This document shows positions 8,229 through 17,743 of a stretch of 64,000 nucleotides of DNA, in pieces; position 1 is the first letter of the stretch; each line of letters starts with the position of its first letter. The stretch is from the NCBI GenBank assembly GCA_910579755.1, contig CAJTVB010000011.1, positions 2,491 to 66,490 of the forward strand, given 5' to 3'. The notes beneath the pieces are model-generated. The model searched no databases, was not told the DNA's origin, and was given only the letters and a program-made list of their open reading frames with translations. The translations under genes were made by a program, and so were the position numbers. This stretch comes from an uncultured Acetatifactor sp. (GTDB lineage Bacteria; Bacillota; Clostridia; Lachnospirales; Lachnospiraceae).

Positions 8229-9308
8229 TTAACGTCTGACGCCGACGTTTAAAATGATTTCCTGGGCAATCTGGTCCAGAGGCACCACCTGATCCGCCAT
8301 TCCCGCATTGACAATACTTTTGGGCATCCCATACACCGTGCAGGTAGCCTGATCCTGGGCGATCACATGAACCTTCCTTTTGGCCTCCAGATTCTTGATT
8401 CCTTCCGTACCGTCAGCTCCCATGCCCGTCATAACCACACAGACAATTTTGTCAAAGCTGCTGTCAGAAAGAGATTCGTACATATAATTGGCACAGGGCT
8501 TTACACCCTCCCGGTTCGGCTCATCCGTATAATGGATGGTATACCTGCCTCCCGCATGCCTCACTACCATATGCAGACCGCCCATGGCAATATAAACCAT
8601 GCCCTTCTGCAGCTCATCCCCCTCCTGGGCTTCCTTTACCCCGATGGGGCTTATATCATTCAGACGCTCCGCCAGCGATGCCGTAAAGCCCTTGGGCATA
8701 TGCTGCACCAGAAGCACCGGTGCATCCAGCTCCGCCGGAAGGTTCGGTATCACATTGTGAAGCGCCTTGGGACCGCCCGTGGAGCTGGCAATGGCCACGA
8801 TCTTTGTCCCTGGAGTATTTTCCGAAAACTTTTTGGCGAAATCCACCATTTTCGTGGCAGTCTTTTTGATCTCAAGCGTCTTTTCCGCGGCGTCAAAAAC
8901 AGGAAGACTGCTGTTGGCCACCACATCAAGTGTACGCAGAAATGTCCGCTTGAAGCTATCCACCCGGCAGTCCACCGCACTGTCCGGCTTATGTACGAAA
9001 TCGAGAGCTCCCAGCTCCAGGGCATCCAGAGTCGTCTTCGCCCCCTCACGGGTGTCTGTGCTGGCCATCAGTACCCTGGCGGGAATCTTGAATTTCTGCA
9101 GTCTCTCCAGAAGCTGCAGCCCGTTCATTTTGGGCATATTCACATCCAGCACCACTGCGTCATACTGATTCCTGCTGAGCAAATCGAAGGCTTCAATCCC
9201 GTTTGTCGCCCTTGCTGCAACCTGAAATCTCTCATCGCTCTCTATTATATCACAGAGAACCCTTCTCATAAGTGCAGAATCATCAACTACCAGAATTTTT
9301 TTTGCCAT
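8229..9308 (-). CDS. cheB: Chemotaxis methylesterase/glutamine deamidase response regulator CheB
   Basis: A 359-residue CheB. The receiver domain (residues 1-120) has the acidic pocket VDDSALMRR and the phosphorylated Asp55 in VVLDVNMPKMNG. The C-terminal methylesterase domain begins near 165 and has the Ser-His-Asp triad: Ser176 in AIASSTGGPKAL, His203 in LLVQHMPKGF and Asp299 in MTGMGADGTEG. It removes methyl groups from chemoreceptors when phosphorylated by CheA. I start it at the ATG at 9308 (MAKKILVVDD), which has AGAGAGG upstream. The open frame runs 32 codons further into the PilZ gene but has no supported start there. Confidence 0.96.
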   Translation of the reverse strand: MAKKILVVDDSALMRRVLCDIIESDERFQVAARATNGIEAFDLLSRNQYDAVVLDVNMPKMNGLQLLERLQKFKIPARVLMASTDTREGAKTTLDALELGALDFVHKPDSAVDCRVDSFKRTFLRTLDVVANSSLPVFDAAEKTLEIKKTATKMVDFAKKFSENTPGTKIVAIASSTGGPKALHNVIPNLPAELDAPVLLVQHMPKGFTASLAERLNDISPIGVKEAQEGDELQKGMVYIAMGGLHMVVRHAGGRYTIHYTDEPNREGVKPCANYMYESLSDSSFDKIVCVVMTGMGADGTEGIKNLEAKRKVHVIAQDQATCTVYGMPKSIVNAGMADQVVPLDQIAQEIILNVGVRR

Positions 9309-9309
9309 A

Positions 9310-10044
9310 TCATTGACCTCTCTTCTTTCTGCTTTTTCTCTCTTCTTCAAATATATACCGGACAAGATCCTCTTTGGTTTCCGTATCTGCATCAAAAAAA
9401 ACAATCCGATGCCGGTACTCTCCCTTTGAATCTCCCACGGCCGGCGCTTCAGCCACCCTGCCGATCATTTCGTACTTCCTTATCCCCTGTTCTCCCGGCA
9501 GATCATAGCAAAGGTACAAAAGACTCTCCGGTTCATAATATTGTGAAGAGCTGAAGCACAGCTCATCCGAACTGACATCCACCACCATGCACCGCTCCAT
9601 GGGACGCCCTCTGGTCAGCGCAAAAGGCAGCTTATCCTCCACGGCCTGCACTTCCTCCTGATCCAGACTGCGCACCAGGGTTTCCAGTGCGCAGTCAAAC
9701 CGATAATACTCCCGGCGCTGGTATCTCCTCAGATTGCTGGTAAGCTCCATGGTCATCATATACTCATTGTCTCTCCTGTAGCGGTCCGTGATCCTGGCAA
9801 AGCACTGATAAGAGACCTCTTTCCCGCAAAATACAAGGTCATATTCCCTGTCCACGGAAAGCAGGACCGGCTGCCCGTTTTCCACGGGCATGGCCGCCTC
9901 AAAGGTATCCTCCGTCAAAACGGCATACACCCTGCTGATATAAATCCTTCCCCTGTCTCCGGAAGCCTCCTCCGGCTCCGGTTCCGCCGGCCTCAGTTCT
10001 ACCTTTGTGCCGGCAATGATCAATTTCGAAAGCACTTCCTCCAC
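9310..10044 (-). CDS. PilZ-domain c-di-GMP-binding flagellar brake (YcgR-like)
   Basis: A 244-residue protein with a YcgR-type N-terminal beta-barrel (about residues 1-105) and a C-terminal PilZ domain. The PilZ c-di-GMP-binding RxxxR motif is visible as QRREYYRFD (about 113-121). The second motif, normally D/NxSxxG, reads VDVSSDELCFS (about 160-170), with the terminal Gly replaced. YcgR/DgrA/YpfA proteins slow the flagellar motor when c-di-GMP is high; that role is an inference from the fold and from its place between flhG and cheB. The start is uncertain. GTG at 10044 is the first start in the frame, and its ribosome binding site is weak. Confidence 0.8.
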   Translation of the reverse strand: MEEVLSKLIIAGTKVELRPAEPEPEEASGDRGRIYISRVYAVLTEDTFEAAMPVENGQPVLLSVDREYDLVFCGKEVSYQCFARITDRYRRDNEYMMTMELTSNLRRYQRREYYRFDCALETLVRSLDQEEVQAVEDKLPFALTRGRPMERCMVVDVSSDELCFSSSQYYEPESLLYLCYDLPGEQGIRKYEMIGRVAEAPAVGDSKGEYRHRIVFFDADTETKEDLVRYIFEEERKSRKKRGQ

Positions 10045-10084
10045 CCCAAATCTGTCTTTGACTCCAGGCTCCCCTGTAAAATTA

Positions 10085-10957
10085 CTATTTTCTCCCGGAA
10101 AGAATATGGGAGAAAAATGCCGCCATACCTCTTTTTGGCTGCCGCTCCTCCTCCTCTTTATCCATAAGTCGGTCCGCTATCTTTTTATATGCCGCCGTGG
10201 ACCGGGCACCGGGATTCTGGATGGAAACCGGCATCTGCTGCATAACGGCCCTGGAAAGCTGGGTATCCTCCGGAATGCTTCCCAGATATGTCATGGGAAT
10301 CTTCAGGTAACGCTCCACCACGGCATTCAGCTTGCCAAACAGGATCTCCCCCTCTTCCTCTTTGGCTACCCGGTTTGCTATCATCTTCACCTTGGACGCT
10401 TCCTCGTCAAACCTGGGATGCCGGTACAGCGCCTTTAACAGGGAATAGGAATCCGTTATGGATGTGGGCTCCGGCGTGGTCACCAGCAGAATTTCACCGC
10501 TGGCCACCAGAAACTCCAGCACCGCATCCGAGATTCCCGCTCCCGTATCCACAATAATGATGTCTGCCATGGTATCCAAAAGCGCCAGATTCTGGATAAT
10601 ATAGCTTAAATAATCTCTGCTTAAGTTGGACATTCCCGCGATACCGCTGCCGCCCGATATGAATCCCACCTCCATGGGACCCCATGTGATAATTTCCGTA
10701 ATCTGCTTCCCCTGATAGATCAGATCGCAAAGATTATGCTTCGGAACGGCTCCGAACATAATCTCAATATTTGCAAGACCGAAATCGGCATCCAGAATGA
10801 TGACCTTTTTCCCCATTTTTCGAAACTGTATTGCAAGATTGATGGAGGTATTTGATTTTCCCACACCGCCTTTACCGCTTGTGACCGTAATCACACGCGC
10901 CAGCGGACGGGACTGTCTGTTCGCTTTTATAATTCGTAACTGTTCTGCCTGATCCAC
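10085..10957 (-). CDS. flhG: MinD-like ATPase FlhG (YlxH/FleN), flagellar number and placement
   Basis: A 290-residue ParA/MinD ATPase. The deviant Walker A is SGKGGVGKS (residues 27-35). A switch segment DADFGLANIEIMFG and Walker B-like ADIIIVDTGAGIS follow. The N-terminus carries the DQAEQLRxI motif that in FlhG stimulates FlhF GTPase activity. FlhG counteracts FlhF and, with the C-ring proteins FliM/FliY, controls number and position of flagella. The GTG start at 10957 has a very strong GGGAGGAGGG site; the gene begins 15 bp after the flhF stop. Confidence 0.93.
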   Translation of the reverse strand: MDQAEQLRIIKANRQSRPLARVITVTSGKGGVGKSNTSINLAIQFRKMGKKVIILDADFGLANIEIMFGAVPKHNLCDLIYQGKQITEIITWGPMEVGFISGGSGIAGMSNLSRDYLSYIIQNLALLDTMADIIIVDTGAGISDAVLEFLVASGEILLVTTPEPTSITDSYSLLKALYRHPRFDEEASKVKMIANRVAKEEEGEILFGKLNAVVERYLKIPMTYLGSIPEDTQLSRAVMQQMPVSIQNPGARSTAAYKKIADRLMDKEEEERQPKRGMAAFFSHILSGRK

Positions 10958-10972
10958 CTTGTCCCTCCTCCC

Positions 10973-12214
10973 TTAGTGCCTCATACTCAATAATTGCTTC
11001 ACCGTCTTCTGGGGATTAAATTGTTCAATATCCTCGGGCACATTCTGTCCGCAGGTTACATAGGCAATCTCCGCATCCGTATAAAGCTTCAGGTTGAGCA
11101 GATTCCCCAGCGTAGATGTCTCATCCAGCTTGGTAAATATCATTTGGTAATCCGAAACCTCCTCATAATTGGAAGCGATCTTCAACAGATCCCTGTACTT
11201 GGTTGTGGCCGAAAGTACCAGAAATGTCTGATATTCTCCCGCCCGCTTCAAGGTATCCATCAGCTCCCTCATATTGTTCAGCTGCTCTTCATTCTGATGA
11301 GAATGTCCTGCTGTGTCTACAAAAATATAGTCATAGTCATTAAAATCCGCCACTGCCGCTGCGGCTTCCTCTTTTGTATACACCACCCGGAAGGGCACTT
11401 CCAAAATATTGGCATAGGTTCTCAGCTGCTCCGCCGCAGCGATACGGTAGGTATCCGCTGTCAGAAGCGCCAGACGTTTTTTTTCATCCATAACAAAATG
11501 GCTGGCAATCTTGGCAATGGTTGTGGTTTTTCCCACTCCGGTAGGCCCCATAAAAAGAACCAGCCTGGGACCGCTTTCGGCCTCTTTGATCCCCTCTGCC
11601 TTACCGAATTTAAGAATCAGCTTCTGATATACATTGGACAATATATAGTCAAACGGAATATTGCCGTTCTTCCCCTTTTCCAGCTCATCAATGATCTGGT
11701 TGGCGTACTTTTCGTCCACCTCGTTTTCCAACATAGTGTTGTACAGGAGCTTTACAAATCTTTCCTGTTCGGATATTTCCTGCTTTTCCTCATCCGCGTC
11801 CTCCTGAGGTTCGGCGGCCGGCTGGGTATTTCTCGCCGCTTCCTCCTGCTGAAACCGGCTGAGTAAAAGAGTCTGAAGGCTGTCCAGTTTTTTTTCGATG
11901 CTTTGAGAATTCTCCTGCTGAGTCCCCCAGGCGCCTCCCGATGTCGGGACGGCGGCTCTGTCTCCCCTGGCACGGCTGTCTTTTTCCCCGGAGTCCGCAG
12001 CTCCTCCCCGGGTCTGCTCCCGGCGGATGGGCCTGGGCTCCTCATGCTCCTCCAGTGCGGCCGTTATCTCCACCTGCTTGGGAAGAAACAGCGCTGCGAT
12101 CCCCTTCCGTTTTACATCCTTAACGTTCATGACCACAACGCCGCTGCCCATATCCTTTCTGGCAGCCTCTACCGCTTCCTCCTTGGTCTTCCCGGTAAAC
12201 TTTTTGATTATCAT
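10973..12214 (-). CDS. flhF: SRP-type GTPase FlhF
   Basis: A 413-residue protein with three parts. The N-terminal B domain starts MIIKKFTGKTKEEAVEAARK. A disordered linker (about 60-150) is rich in Glu, Gln and Arg. The NG GTPase domain has its P-loop GPTGVGKT at 223-230, DYIFVDTAGHS (G3) and FTKLDETSTLGNLL (G4 and closing loop). FlhF dimers mark the site of flagellar assembly, and FlhG triggers their hydrolysis. The ATG overlaps the flhA stop codon (TAATG-type junction), so translation is coupled. Confidence 0.95.
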   Translation of the reverse strand: MIIKKFTGKTKEEAVEAARKDMGSGVVVMNVKDVKRKGIAALFLPKQVEITAALEEHEEPRPIRREQTRGGAADSGEKDSRARGDRAAVPTSGGAWGTQQENSQSIEKKLDSLQTLLLSRFQQEEAARNTQPAAEPQEDADEEKQEISEQERFVKLLYNTMLENEVDEKYANQIIDELEKGKNGNIPFDYILSNVYQKLILKFGKAEGIKEAESGPRLVLFMGPTGVGKTTTIAKIASHFVMDEKKRLALLTADTYRIAAAEQLRTYANILEVPFRVVYTKEEAAAAVADFNDYDYIFVDTAGHSHQNEEQLNNMRELMDTLKRAGEYQTFLVLSATTKYRDLLKIASNYEEVSDYQMIFTKLDETSTLGNLLNLKLYTDAEIAYVTCGQNVPEDIEQFNPQKTVKQLLSMRH

Positions 12215-14259
12215 TACGCTGTCACCATCCCAACTGACTGTAATTCAACATTTGGCTCCACTTCATTGTATGACACTACCACAAGCTCCCTGTAATAGTC
12301 CTCAGTCAGCCGCCTGAAATACATGCGCACGATAGGAGATGTGATGATAATAGGACTCTTTCCCAGATTTTCCAGCTTCTGTATTTCCTTCCCCACGGCG
12401 TCGATAATAGCTCTGGACCGGTTGGGATCCAGATTCAGGAAGGCGCCGCTCTCCGTCTGTTTCACGCTGCCCATGATCTCCTGCTCCACCTTGGGATCCA
12501 GCGTCACCACATTTGTGGTCTCATGGGAAGGAAAATATTTCGTGGATATAGCCCGTTTCAGGCTTTGGCGGACATACTCCGTGAGAATGTCTGTGTCCCT
12601 GGTGGTAGGCGAATAATCTGCCAGAGTCTCCATAATGGTCAGCAGATCCCGGATGGATATACCCTCCTGAAGAAGATTCTGCAAAACCTTCTGAAGCTCT
12701 CCCAGTCCCAAAAGCTTCGGAACCAGCTCCTCCACCAGAGAAGGATTTGTCTCCTTCATATTGTTCACCAGATTCTGCACATCCTGACGGGTCAGAAGCT
12801 CCGCAATATGCTGCCTGATAATCTCCGTCAGGTGAGTGGCAATGATAGACGGGGGATCCACCACCGTATATCCCATGCTCTCCGCCCTCTCACGCTGGCT
12901 CTCCGTAATCCAGATGGCCGGCAGATGGAAGGAGGGCTCAAAGGTAGGAATTCCGGTGATCTCCTCCTCCACATACCCGGGATTCATAGCCATATAATGA
13001 TCGAAAAGGATCTCTCCCTCGCTGACCTGTATTCCTTTGATCTTTATAATATATTGATTGGGATTCAGCTGAATGTTGTCCCGCAGACGGATGATAGGCA
13101 CCACTGTTCCCAACTCCAGCGCAATCTGTCTTCGGATCATTACCACCCGGTCCAGCAGGTCGCCGCCCTGATTCATATCCGCCAGAGGGATAATACCATA
13201 GCCGAACTCCAACTCTATAGGATCCACCTGCAACAGACTGTTTACATTTTCAGGCTGTCGGATCTCCTCGGCCGCCGCTTCGTCCGCATCTATTTCACTT
13301 TCAATCTGGGCTGTTTCCAGATTGCCGGCGATCAGTCTTCCCCCGATGACAAACAGCATTCCCATTCCCACGAAAAGAATGGTATTCAGATCTGTAACCA
13401 CACCCAGAAAAGCAAGTGTCCCTCCTACCAGATACATAACCTTCGGCACGCCAAAGAGCTGTTTCATGATAGCAGGGCCGAACTCCGCTTCCTTGCTTCC
13501 CTTTGTCACCAGAATACCGGTGGAAAGAGAAATCAGAAGGGAAGGAACCTGGCTCACCAGTCCGTCACCGATGGTGAGAATTCCATAATTATCCACGGCG
13601 GATGCCAGATCCATACCGTCTCGCAGCATGCCCATGGCCATACCGCCCACCACGTTCAGCACCGTCAGAAGCAGACCTGCCACCGCATCTCCCTTTACAT
13701 ACTTCACGGCACCGTCCATGGATCCGAAAAAGCTGGATTCCTGCTGGATCTTATCACGCCGCAGCTTTGCTTCCTTGTCATCGATGGCGCCGGTATTCAG
13801 ATCCGCATCGATAGCCATCTGCTTACCGGGCATAGCGTCCAGGGTAAACCTTGCAGTCACCTCGGCCACACGCTCCGAACCTTTGTTGATTACCAGAAAC
13901 TGAACCATGATCAGGATGATAAAAATAATACCACCTATAATCAGATCGCCGCCGCCCACGAACTGTCCGAAGGTCTTAACCACATTACCGGAGGTACCGG
14001 TACTCAGAATGCATCTGGTGGAGGAAACGTTCATGGCGATTCGGAAAATCGTGGTGAACAGCAAAATGGTCGGGAAGTAGGAAACATCCAGCACTTCCTT
14101 GGAAAACATGCAGACAAACAATATGGTAAAAGCAATGGCGATGTTAAATGCCATAAACACATCCAGCACTGCCGCCGGAAGAGGAACAATGAACATGATA
14201 AACGCCACAAGCATATAGATTGCTACAATAATATCTGTTCTGGCCAATTTCGCACTCAC
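12214..14259 (-). CDS. flhA: Flagellar export gate protein FlhA
   Basis: A 681-residue FlhA. The N-terminal part has about eight membrane helices. The conserved cytoplasmic loop PGKQMAIDADLNTGAID (near residue 140) is characteristic of the FHIPEP/FlhA/InvA family. The C-terminal half (from about 330) is the soluble ring-forming domain that docks FliI/FliH/FliJ and substrate-chaperone complexes. The GTG start at 14259 has GGGGGAGCAGGG upstream. Situated between flhB (61 bp gap) and flhF, with which it overlaps. Confidence 0.97.
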   Translation of the reverse strand: MSAKLARTDIIVAIYMLVAFIMFIVPLPAAVLDVFMAFNIAIAFTILFVCMFSKEVLDVSYFPTILLFTTIFRIAMNVSSTRCILSTGTSGNVVKTFGQFVGGGDLIIGGIIFIILIMVQFLVINKGSERVAEVTARFTLDAMPGKQMAIDADLNTGAIDDKEAKLRRDKIQQESSFFGSMDGAVKYVKGDAVAGLLLTVLNVVGGMAMGMLRDGMDLASAVDNYGILTIGDGLVSQVPSLLISLSTGILVTKGSKEAEFGPAIMKQLFGVPKVMYLVGGTLAFLGVVTDLNTILFVGMGMLFVIGGRLIAGNLETAQIESEIDADEAAAEEIRQPENVNSLLQVDPIELEFGYGIIPLADMNQGGDLLDRVVMIRRQIALELGTVVPIIRLRDNIQLNPNQYIIKIKGIQVSEGEILFDHYMAMNPGYVEEEITGIPTFEPSFHLPAIWITESQRERAESMGYTVVDPPSIIATHLTEIIRQHIAELLTRQDVQNLVNNMKETNPSLVEELVPKLLGLGELQKVLQNLLQEGISIRDLLTIMETLADYSPTTRDTDILTEYVRQSLKRAISTKYFPSHETTNVVTLDPKVEQEIMGSVKQTESGAFLNLDPNRSRAIIDAVGKEIQKLENLGKSPIIITSPIVRMYFRRLTEDYYRELVVVSYNEVEPNVELQSVGMVTA

Positions 14260-14320
14260 TTGCCCTGCTCCCCCTTTTCTATCTTATACATTAAAACTCC
14301 TGTTCTCCCCTTCAAAAAAA

Positions 14321-15433
14321 TCACACTTTTCCCTGCAGATGGTACACAAACGCCAGCACCTCCGCAACCGCCTGATACAGCTCCGGCGGAATGGCCTGCC
14401 CCACATCCACATTGGCATACAACATTCGGGCCAGGGGTTTATTTTCCACAATCTCTATCTTATTTTCCTTTGCGATCTCCTTGATACGCCGGGCCAGATG
14501 GTCCTCTCCCTTGGCCAGCACAATGGGCGCATCCGCCACGTCCGGGTCGTACTTGACGGCCACGGCATAATGGGTAGGATTGGTGATAACCACATCCGCC
14601 TTGGGCAGATCCTGCATCATGCGGCGCATGGACGCCTCGCGCATTTTTTGTCTGATCTTACCCTTGACCTGAGGGTCTCCTTCCTGCTGCTTATACTCTT
14701 CCTTGATCTCCTGCTTACTCATCTTCATGTCATTTTTGAATTTCACCTTCTGATAGATGAAATCCGCCGCGGCAATAAGCATATAAATAATGGAGATCCT
14801 GATTCCCAGATCCGTCACCACAGTGGCTGCCAGCTCCAGTGCCTGCATCAGAGTCAAATCATATAGATTCAGCAACAGTATCCACTTATCCTTCAGGTAA
14901 CCATAGCAGATATACAAAATCAATCCGATTTTTGCAATTGACTTGATCAGCTCTACCAGGGAATTCACCGAAAAAAGTTTTTTAACTCCCTTCAGAGGAT
15001 TCAGCTTACTGAACTTGGGATGCAGAGGCTTGAAAGTTGGATGCCACTTCACCTGGGCGATATCACAGATAAATGCCACCGCAACCCCCACCAGCAGAAT
15101 GGGCGCTATGATAATCATCACATCCTGCAGCATGGTCTGAAAAACAATTTTAATATCCTTCTCGGGCATATAGCCCTGCCAGAAGGTAGTGGTATCGGGA
15201 ATCCGATTGTAAATTCCGGGAAAAACCTCCATCAGCTGAATGCCCATGCGGCCTACCCAGAACTTCAGTACCAGAAACAGGGACAACAGCCCCATACAGT
15301 TTGCGATCTCACGGCTTTTCGCCACCTGCCCTTCCTTGCGGGCATCCGTCAGCTTTTTCTGAGTGGCCGGCTCCGTTCTCTCGCCGCCCATACCCTCCTT
15401 GGCAAAAAACTGCAGATTATATCTTAAGATCAT
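14321..15433 (-). CDS. flhB: Flagellar export switch protein FlhB
   Basis: A 370-residue FlhB. Four membrane helices lie between about residues 45 and 225. A basic cytoplasmic linker (KFKNDMKMSKQEIKEEYKQ) leads to the autocleavage site NPTH (Asn285-His288, in VVITNPTHYAV). Cleavage here switches the export machinery from hook to filament substrates, in concert with FliK. The ATG overlaps the fliR stop by four bases (15430-15433). Confidence 0.97.
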   Translation of the reverse strand: MILRYNLQFFAKEGMGGERTEPATQKKLTDARKEGQVAKSREIANCMGLLSLFLVLKFWVGRMGIQLMEVFPGIYNRIPDTTTFWQGYMPEKDIKIVFQTMLQDVMIIIAPILLVGVAVAFICDIAQVKWHPTFKPLHPKFSKLNPLKGVKKLFSVNSLVELIKSIAKIGLILYICYGYLKDKWILLLNLYDLTLMQALELAATVVTDLGIRISIIYMLIAAADFIYQKVKFKNDMKMSKQEIKEEYKQQEGDPQVKGKIRQKMREASMRRMMQDLPKADVVITNPTHYAVAVKYDPDVADAPIVLAKGEDHLARRIKEIAKENKIEIVENKPLARMLYANVDVGQAIPPELYQAVAEVLAFVYHLQGKV

Positions 15434-16212
15434 ATCATATCACCCACAAAGGAAACGATCATTCTCTTCATCTCCTGAAAGATAAAATCCGCCGCTCCCG
15501 GCAGCATTCCCGCCGTAAAGAACAACACGGAAAGTCCTACCAATATCTTCATTTGAATACCCACCGCAAACATGTTCATCTGAGGGGAAACCTTTGCCAG
15601 CACACCCAGAACCGCATTCAGCAGCAGAATCGTACAAAACACCGGCAGAACAATGCGGAAACCGATCACCACATAATCCCCCAGGAATTCAAGCATAGAG
15701 CTCAGAAGCGCATCCGAACGGAACACAGCCCTGTTCACCGGTATCAGCGAAAAGGTATCTGCCAGCGCCCCGAACAGGTATCGATACATCCCTGTAACGA
15801 TCATCATCAGCATCAGACTGTACTGATACATTACCCCGGTAATACTTGTGTTCTCCCGGGAGGTGGGATCCATCAGCGTCACCATGGACAAGCCTACTTC
15901 CATATCTGCGATGGAGCCTGCAAAATTCACGATGGAAGTACATATGGATGCTGCAAGTCCTATCAGCAGCCCCACAACAGCCTCCTTCATGACAATAATA
16001 ACATATTCAAGAACCGAAGAATAGACCACCGCTTCCGCCGGCGTCAAAACCTGATACAAAAGCACAGAAGTAAAAAAACTGATGCCGATCCGGACATTTG
16101 CCGGCGTATTTTTCATACTGAAGAATGGCGCTGTAAACACAAAGCATGACACCCGGGTAAATATTAAAAGGAAAAATTCCAGGTCATACATGGAAAATGA
16201 ATAATTAATCAT
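15430..16212 (-). CDS. fliR: Flagellar export membrane protein FliR
   Basis: A 260-residue, very hydrophobic protein of the FliR/SpaR family with about six membrane helices. Family landmarks are the N-terminal FLLIFTRVSCFVFTAPFF, the AVVGLLIGLAAS segment and the central RSDALLS turn. It forms the FliPQR export channel with FliP and FliQ. The ATG has GGGGACG upstream; the 3' end overlaps flhB. Confidence 0.95.
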   Translation of the reverse strand: MINYSFSMYDLEFFLLIFTRVSCFVFTAPFFSMKNTPANVRIGISFFTSVLLYQVLTPAEAVVYSSVLEYVIIVMKEAVVGLLIGLAASICTSIVNFAGSIADMEVGLSMVTLMDPTSRENTSITGVMYQYSLMLMMIVTGMYRYLFGALADTFSLIPVNRAVFRSDALLSSMLEFLGDYVVIGFRIVLPVFCTILLLNAVLGVLAKVSPQMNMFAVGIQMKILVGLSVLFFTAGMLPGAADFIFQEMKRMIVSFVGDMI

Positions 16213-16224
16213 AAACGTCCCCGG

Positions 16225-16497
16225 CTATCCGCGCGTATACAGGCTGAAGGTAGACCATAACTGAGTCACAAATTCCACCATGCCGGTGATCATCCACTGT
16301 CCAAACAGGATCAGCGACAAAAAAATAGCAATAATTTTGGGCACAAATGTCAGCGTCTGCTCCTGTATGGAGGTTACCGTCTGAAAAATGCTGACAGACA
16401 AACCCACAATCAAAGACACCAGCAAAAGCGGCATAGCAGTTTTGATAATCAGGAAAAGAGCATCCCGCATAATATCCGCCACAGCATCGACTGTCAT
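16225..16497 (-). CDS. fliQ: Flagellar export membrane protein FliQ
   Basis: A 90-residue FliQ, the usual family length. It has two membrane helices (about 15-36 and 54-76) around the conserved loop VSIFQTVTSIQEQTLTFVPK. It is the third subunit of the export channel. An AAAGGAAG ribosome binding site precedes the ATG; it sits 21 bp after fliP and 12 bp before fliR. Confidence 0.96.
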   Translation of the reverse strand: MTVDAVADIMRDALFLIIKTAMPLLLVSLIVGLSVSIFQTVTSIQEQTLTFVPKIIAIFLSLILFGQWMITGMVEFVTQLWSTFSLYTRG

Positions 16498-16518
16498 TTC
16501 AAGCTTCCTTTCTTTCTG

Positions 16519-17361
16519 CTATCTTCCCATTGTTACCAAAAAAGTATCCATCAGATTTCCGATCACCAGCGTCCAGCCGTCAGCAAGCACGAACAGCAAG
16601 ATCTTAAAGGGCATGGAAATCGTCGTGGGCGGCAGCATCATCATACCCATGCTCATCAGCGTGGATGCCACTACCATATCAATTACAATAAAGGGAATGT
16701 AGATCATAAAGCCAATCCAAAATGCCAGACGCATTTCACTCAGCATAAAGCTTGGAAGCAGAACGGATAAAGGAATGGCATCCAGGTCGCTTCCGTCCCA
16801 GGTCTGCCCTGCTATATCCATAAACAGCTCCACATCCTTTACCTGCGTCTGGTCATACATAAAGTTGCGAAGGGGAGCCACTCCGGCTTCAAAGGCCTCC
16901 TCCTGGGTCAATTCTCCCGCCTCAAAGGGCTGAATCGCCTCCTCGTTGATCCTGGTTATGGTAGGCTCCATTATAAAAAAAGTCAGAATCAGTGCCATTC
17001 CAATCAAAACCTGATTGGGCGGGGCCGTCTGTGTATTCAGGGCCGCCCTGGTAAAATGAAGCACAATGATGATCCTGGTAAAGGATGTCATCATAATCAG
17101 AATGGTGGGAGCAAGGGAAAGCAGTGTCAGCGTGATAAAAATGCGAAGAGCCCCGTTCAGCTGTCCGTTTCCTCCGTCATCCAGAGTCAGAGTCAGGGAA
17201 TTTCCCCCGCTGTCTTCTCCGGTCTGAGACTCCGCCGCAGACGGCCTCCCTGACTCCGCGGCTGAAACTCTTATGGAGCTTTGCATACACAATATGCCTA
17301 CCGTAATCAGCAGGCATATCATCATTATTATTTGCTTTAGTCCTGACCTAAAATTACTCAT
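16519..17361 (-). CDS. fliP: Flagellar export membrane protein FliP
   Basis: A 280-residue FliP. It has a cleavable-looking signal peptide (about residues 10-34, ending IRVSAAES) and a disordered periplasmic stretch. The family core runs from LTLTLLSLAPTILIMMTSFTR, with RAALNTQTAPPNQVLIGMAL, and ends in LMSMGMMMLPPTTISMPFKI. FliP with FliQ and FliR builds the export gate core. The first codons overlap the end of fliO by eight bases. Confidence 0.96.
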   Translation of the reverse strand: MSNFRSGLKQIIMMICLLITVGILCMQSSIRVSAAESGRPSAAESQTGEDSGGNSLTLTLDDGGNGQLNGALRIFITLTLLSLAPTILIMMTSFTRIIIVLHFTRAALNTQTAPPNQVLIGMALILTFFIMEPTITRINEEAIQPFEAGELTQEEAFEAGVAPLRNFMYDQTQVKDVELFMDIAGQTWDGSDLDAIPLSVLLPSFMLSEMRLAFWIGFMIYIPFIVIDMVVASTLMSMGMMMLPPTTISMPFKILLFVLADGWTLVIGNLMDTFLVTMGR

Positions 17362-17743
17362 CTACCCGACTTCCTTTTGGTCCGCTCCGATCCTCGGCCT
17401 GTTTTTTTACAGTCTTGTCAAACAGCTCCCGGAAACGGAATCCCTGAGGCGGATCCCCTGTCTTCAATTGTTCCCCCGGAATTTCTCCCAGCATGGTAAC
17501 CGTATCCTTACAGACAGCCACCACGAAATACTTTTCCCCTGTCCGGATAATCTGGACAAACTTATTATTCGCAATGCGGGCCGTCTCAATCACCTGAATA
17601 TTTTCATTTGTTCCTGCCTGTTTCTGGTAATTGGCGATCCACCTGGTAGTCAGCGCCGTAATACCCAGCACCAGCACAAACAGCAACAGCACCGTAATAA
17701 ACTGTGCGTAGCTGTCCGTGCTTCCCGTCAAAAGAACACACAT
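17354..17743 (-). CDS. fliO: Flagellar export assembly factor FliO/FliZ
   Basis: A 129-residue single-pass membrane protein. The helix is at about residues 15-34 (FITVLLLFVLVLGITALTTRW), followed by a cytoplasmic domain with IQVIETARIANNKFVQIIRTGEKYFVVAV, the typical FliO small beta domain. FliO assists assembly of the FliP ring. The ATG overlaps the cheY stop, and the end overlaps fliP. Confidence 0.85.
   Translation of the reverse strand: MCVLLTGSTDSYAQFITVLLLFVLVLGITALTTRWIANYQKQAGTNENIQVIETARIANNKFVQIIRTGEKYFVVAVCKDTVTMLGEIPGEQLKTGDPPQGFRFRELFDKTVKKQAEDRSGPKGSRVDE

Noticed and set aside
12523..14484. Plus-strand frame of about 650 codons opposite flhA
   Set aside because: It is antisense to all of flhA with a His/Gln-rich translation typical of a shadow frame.
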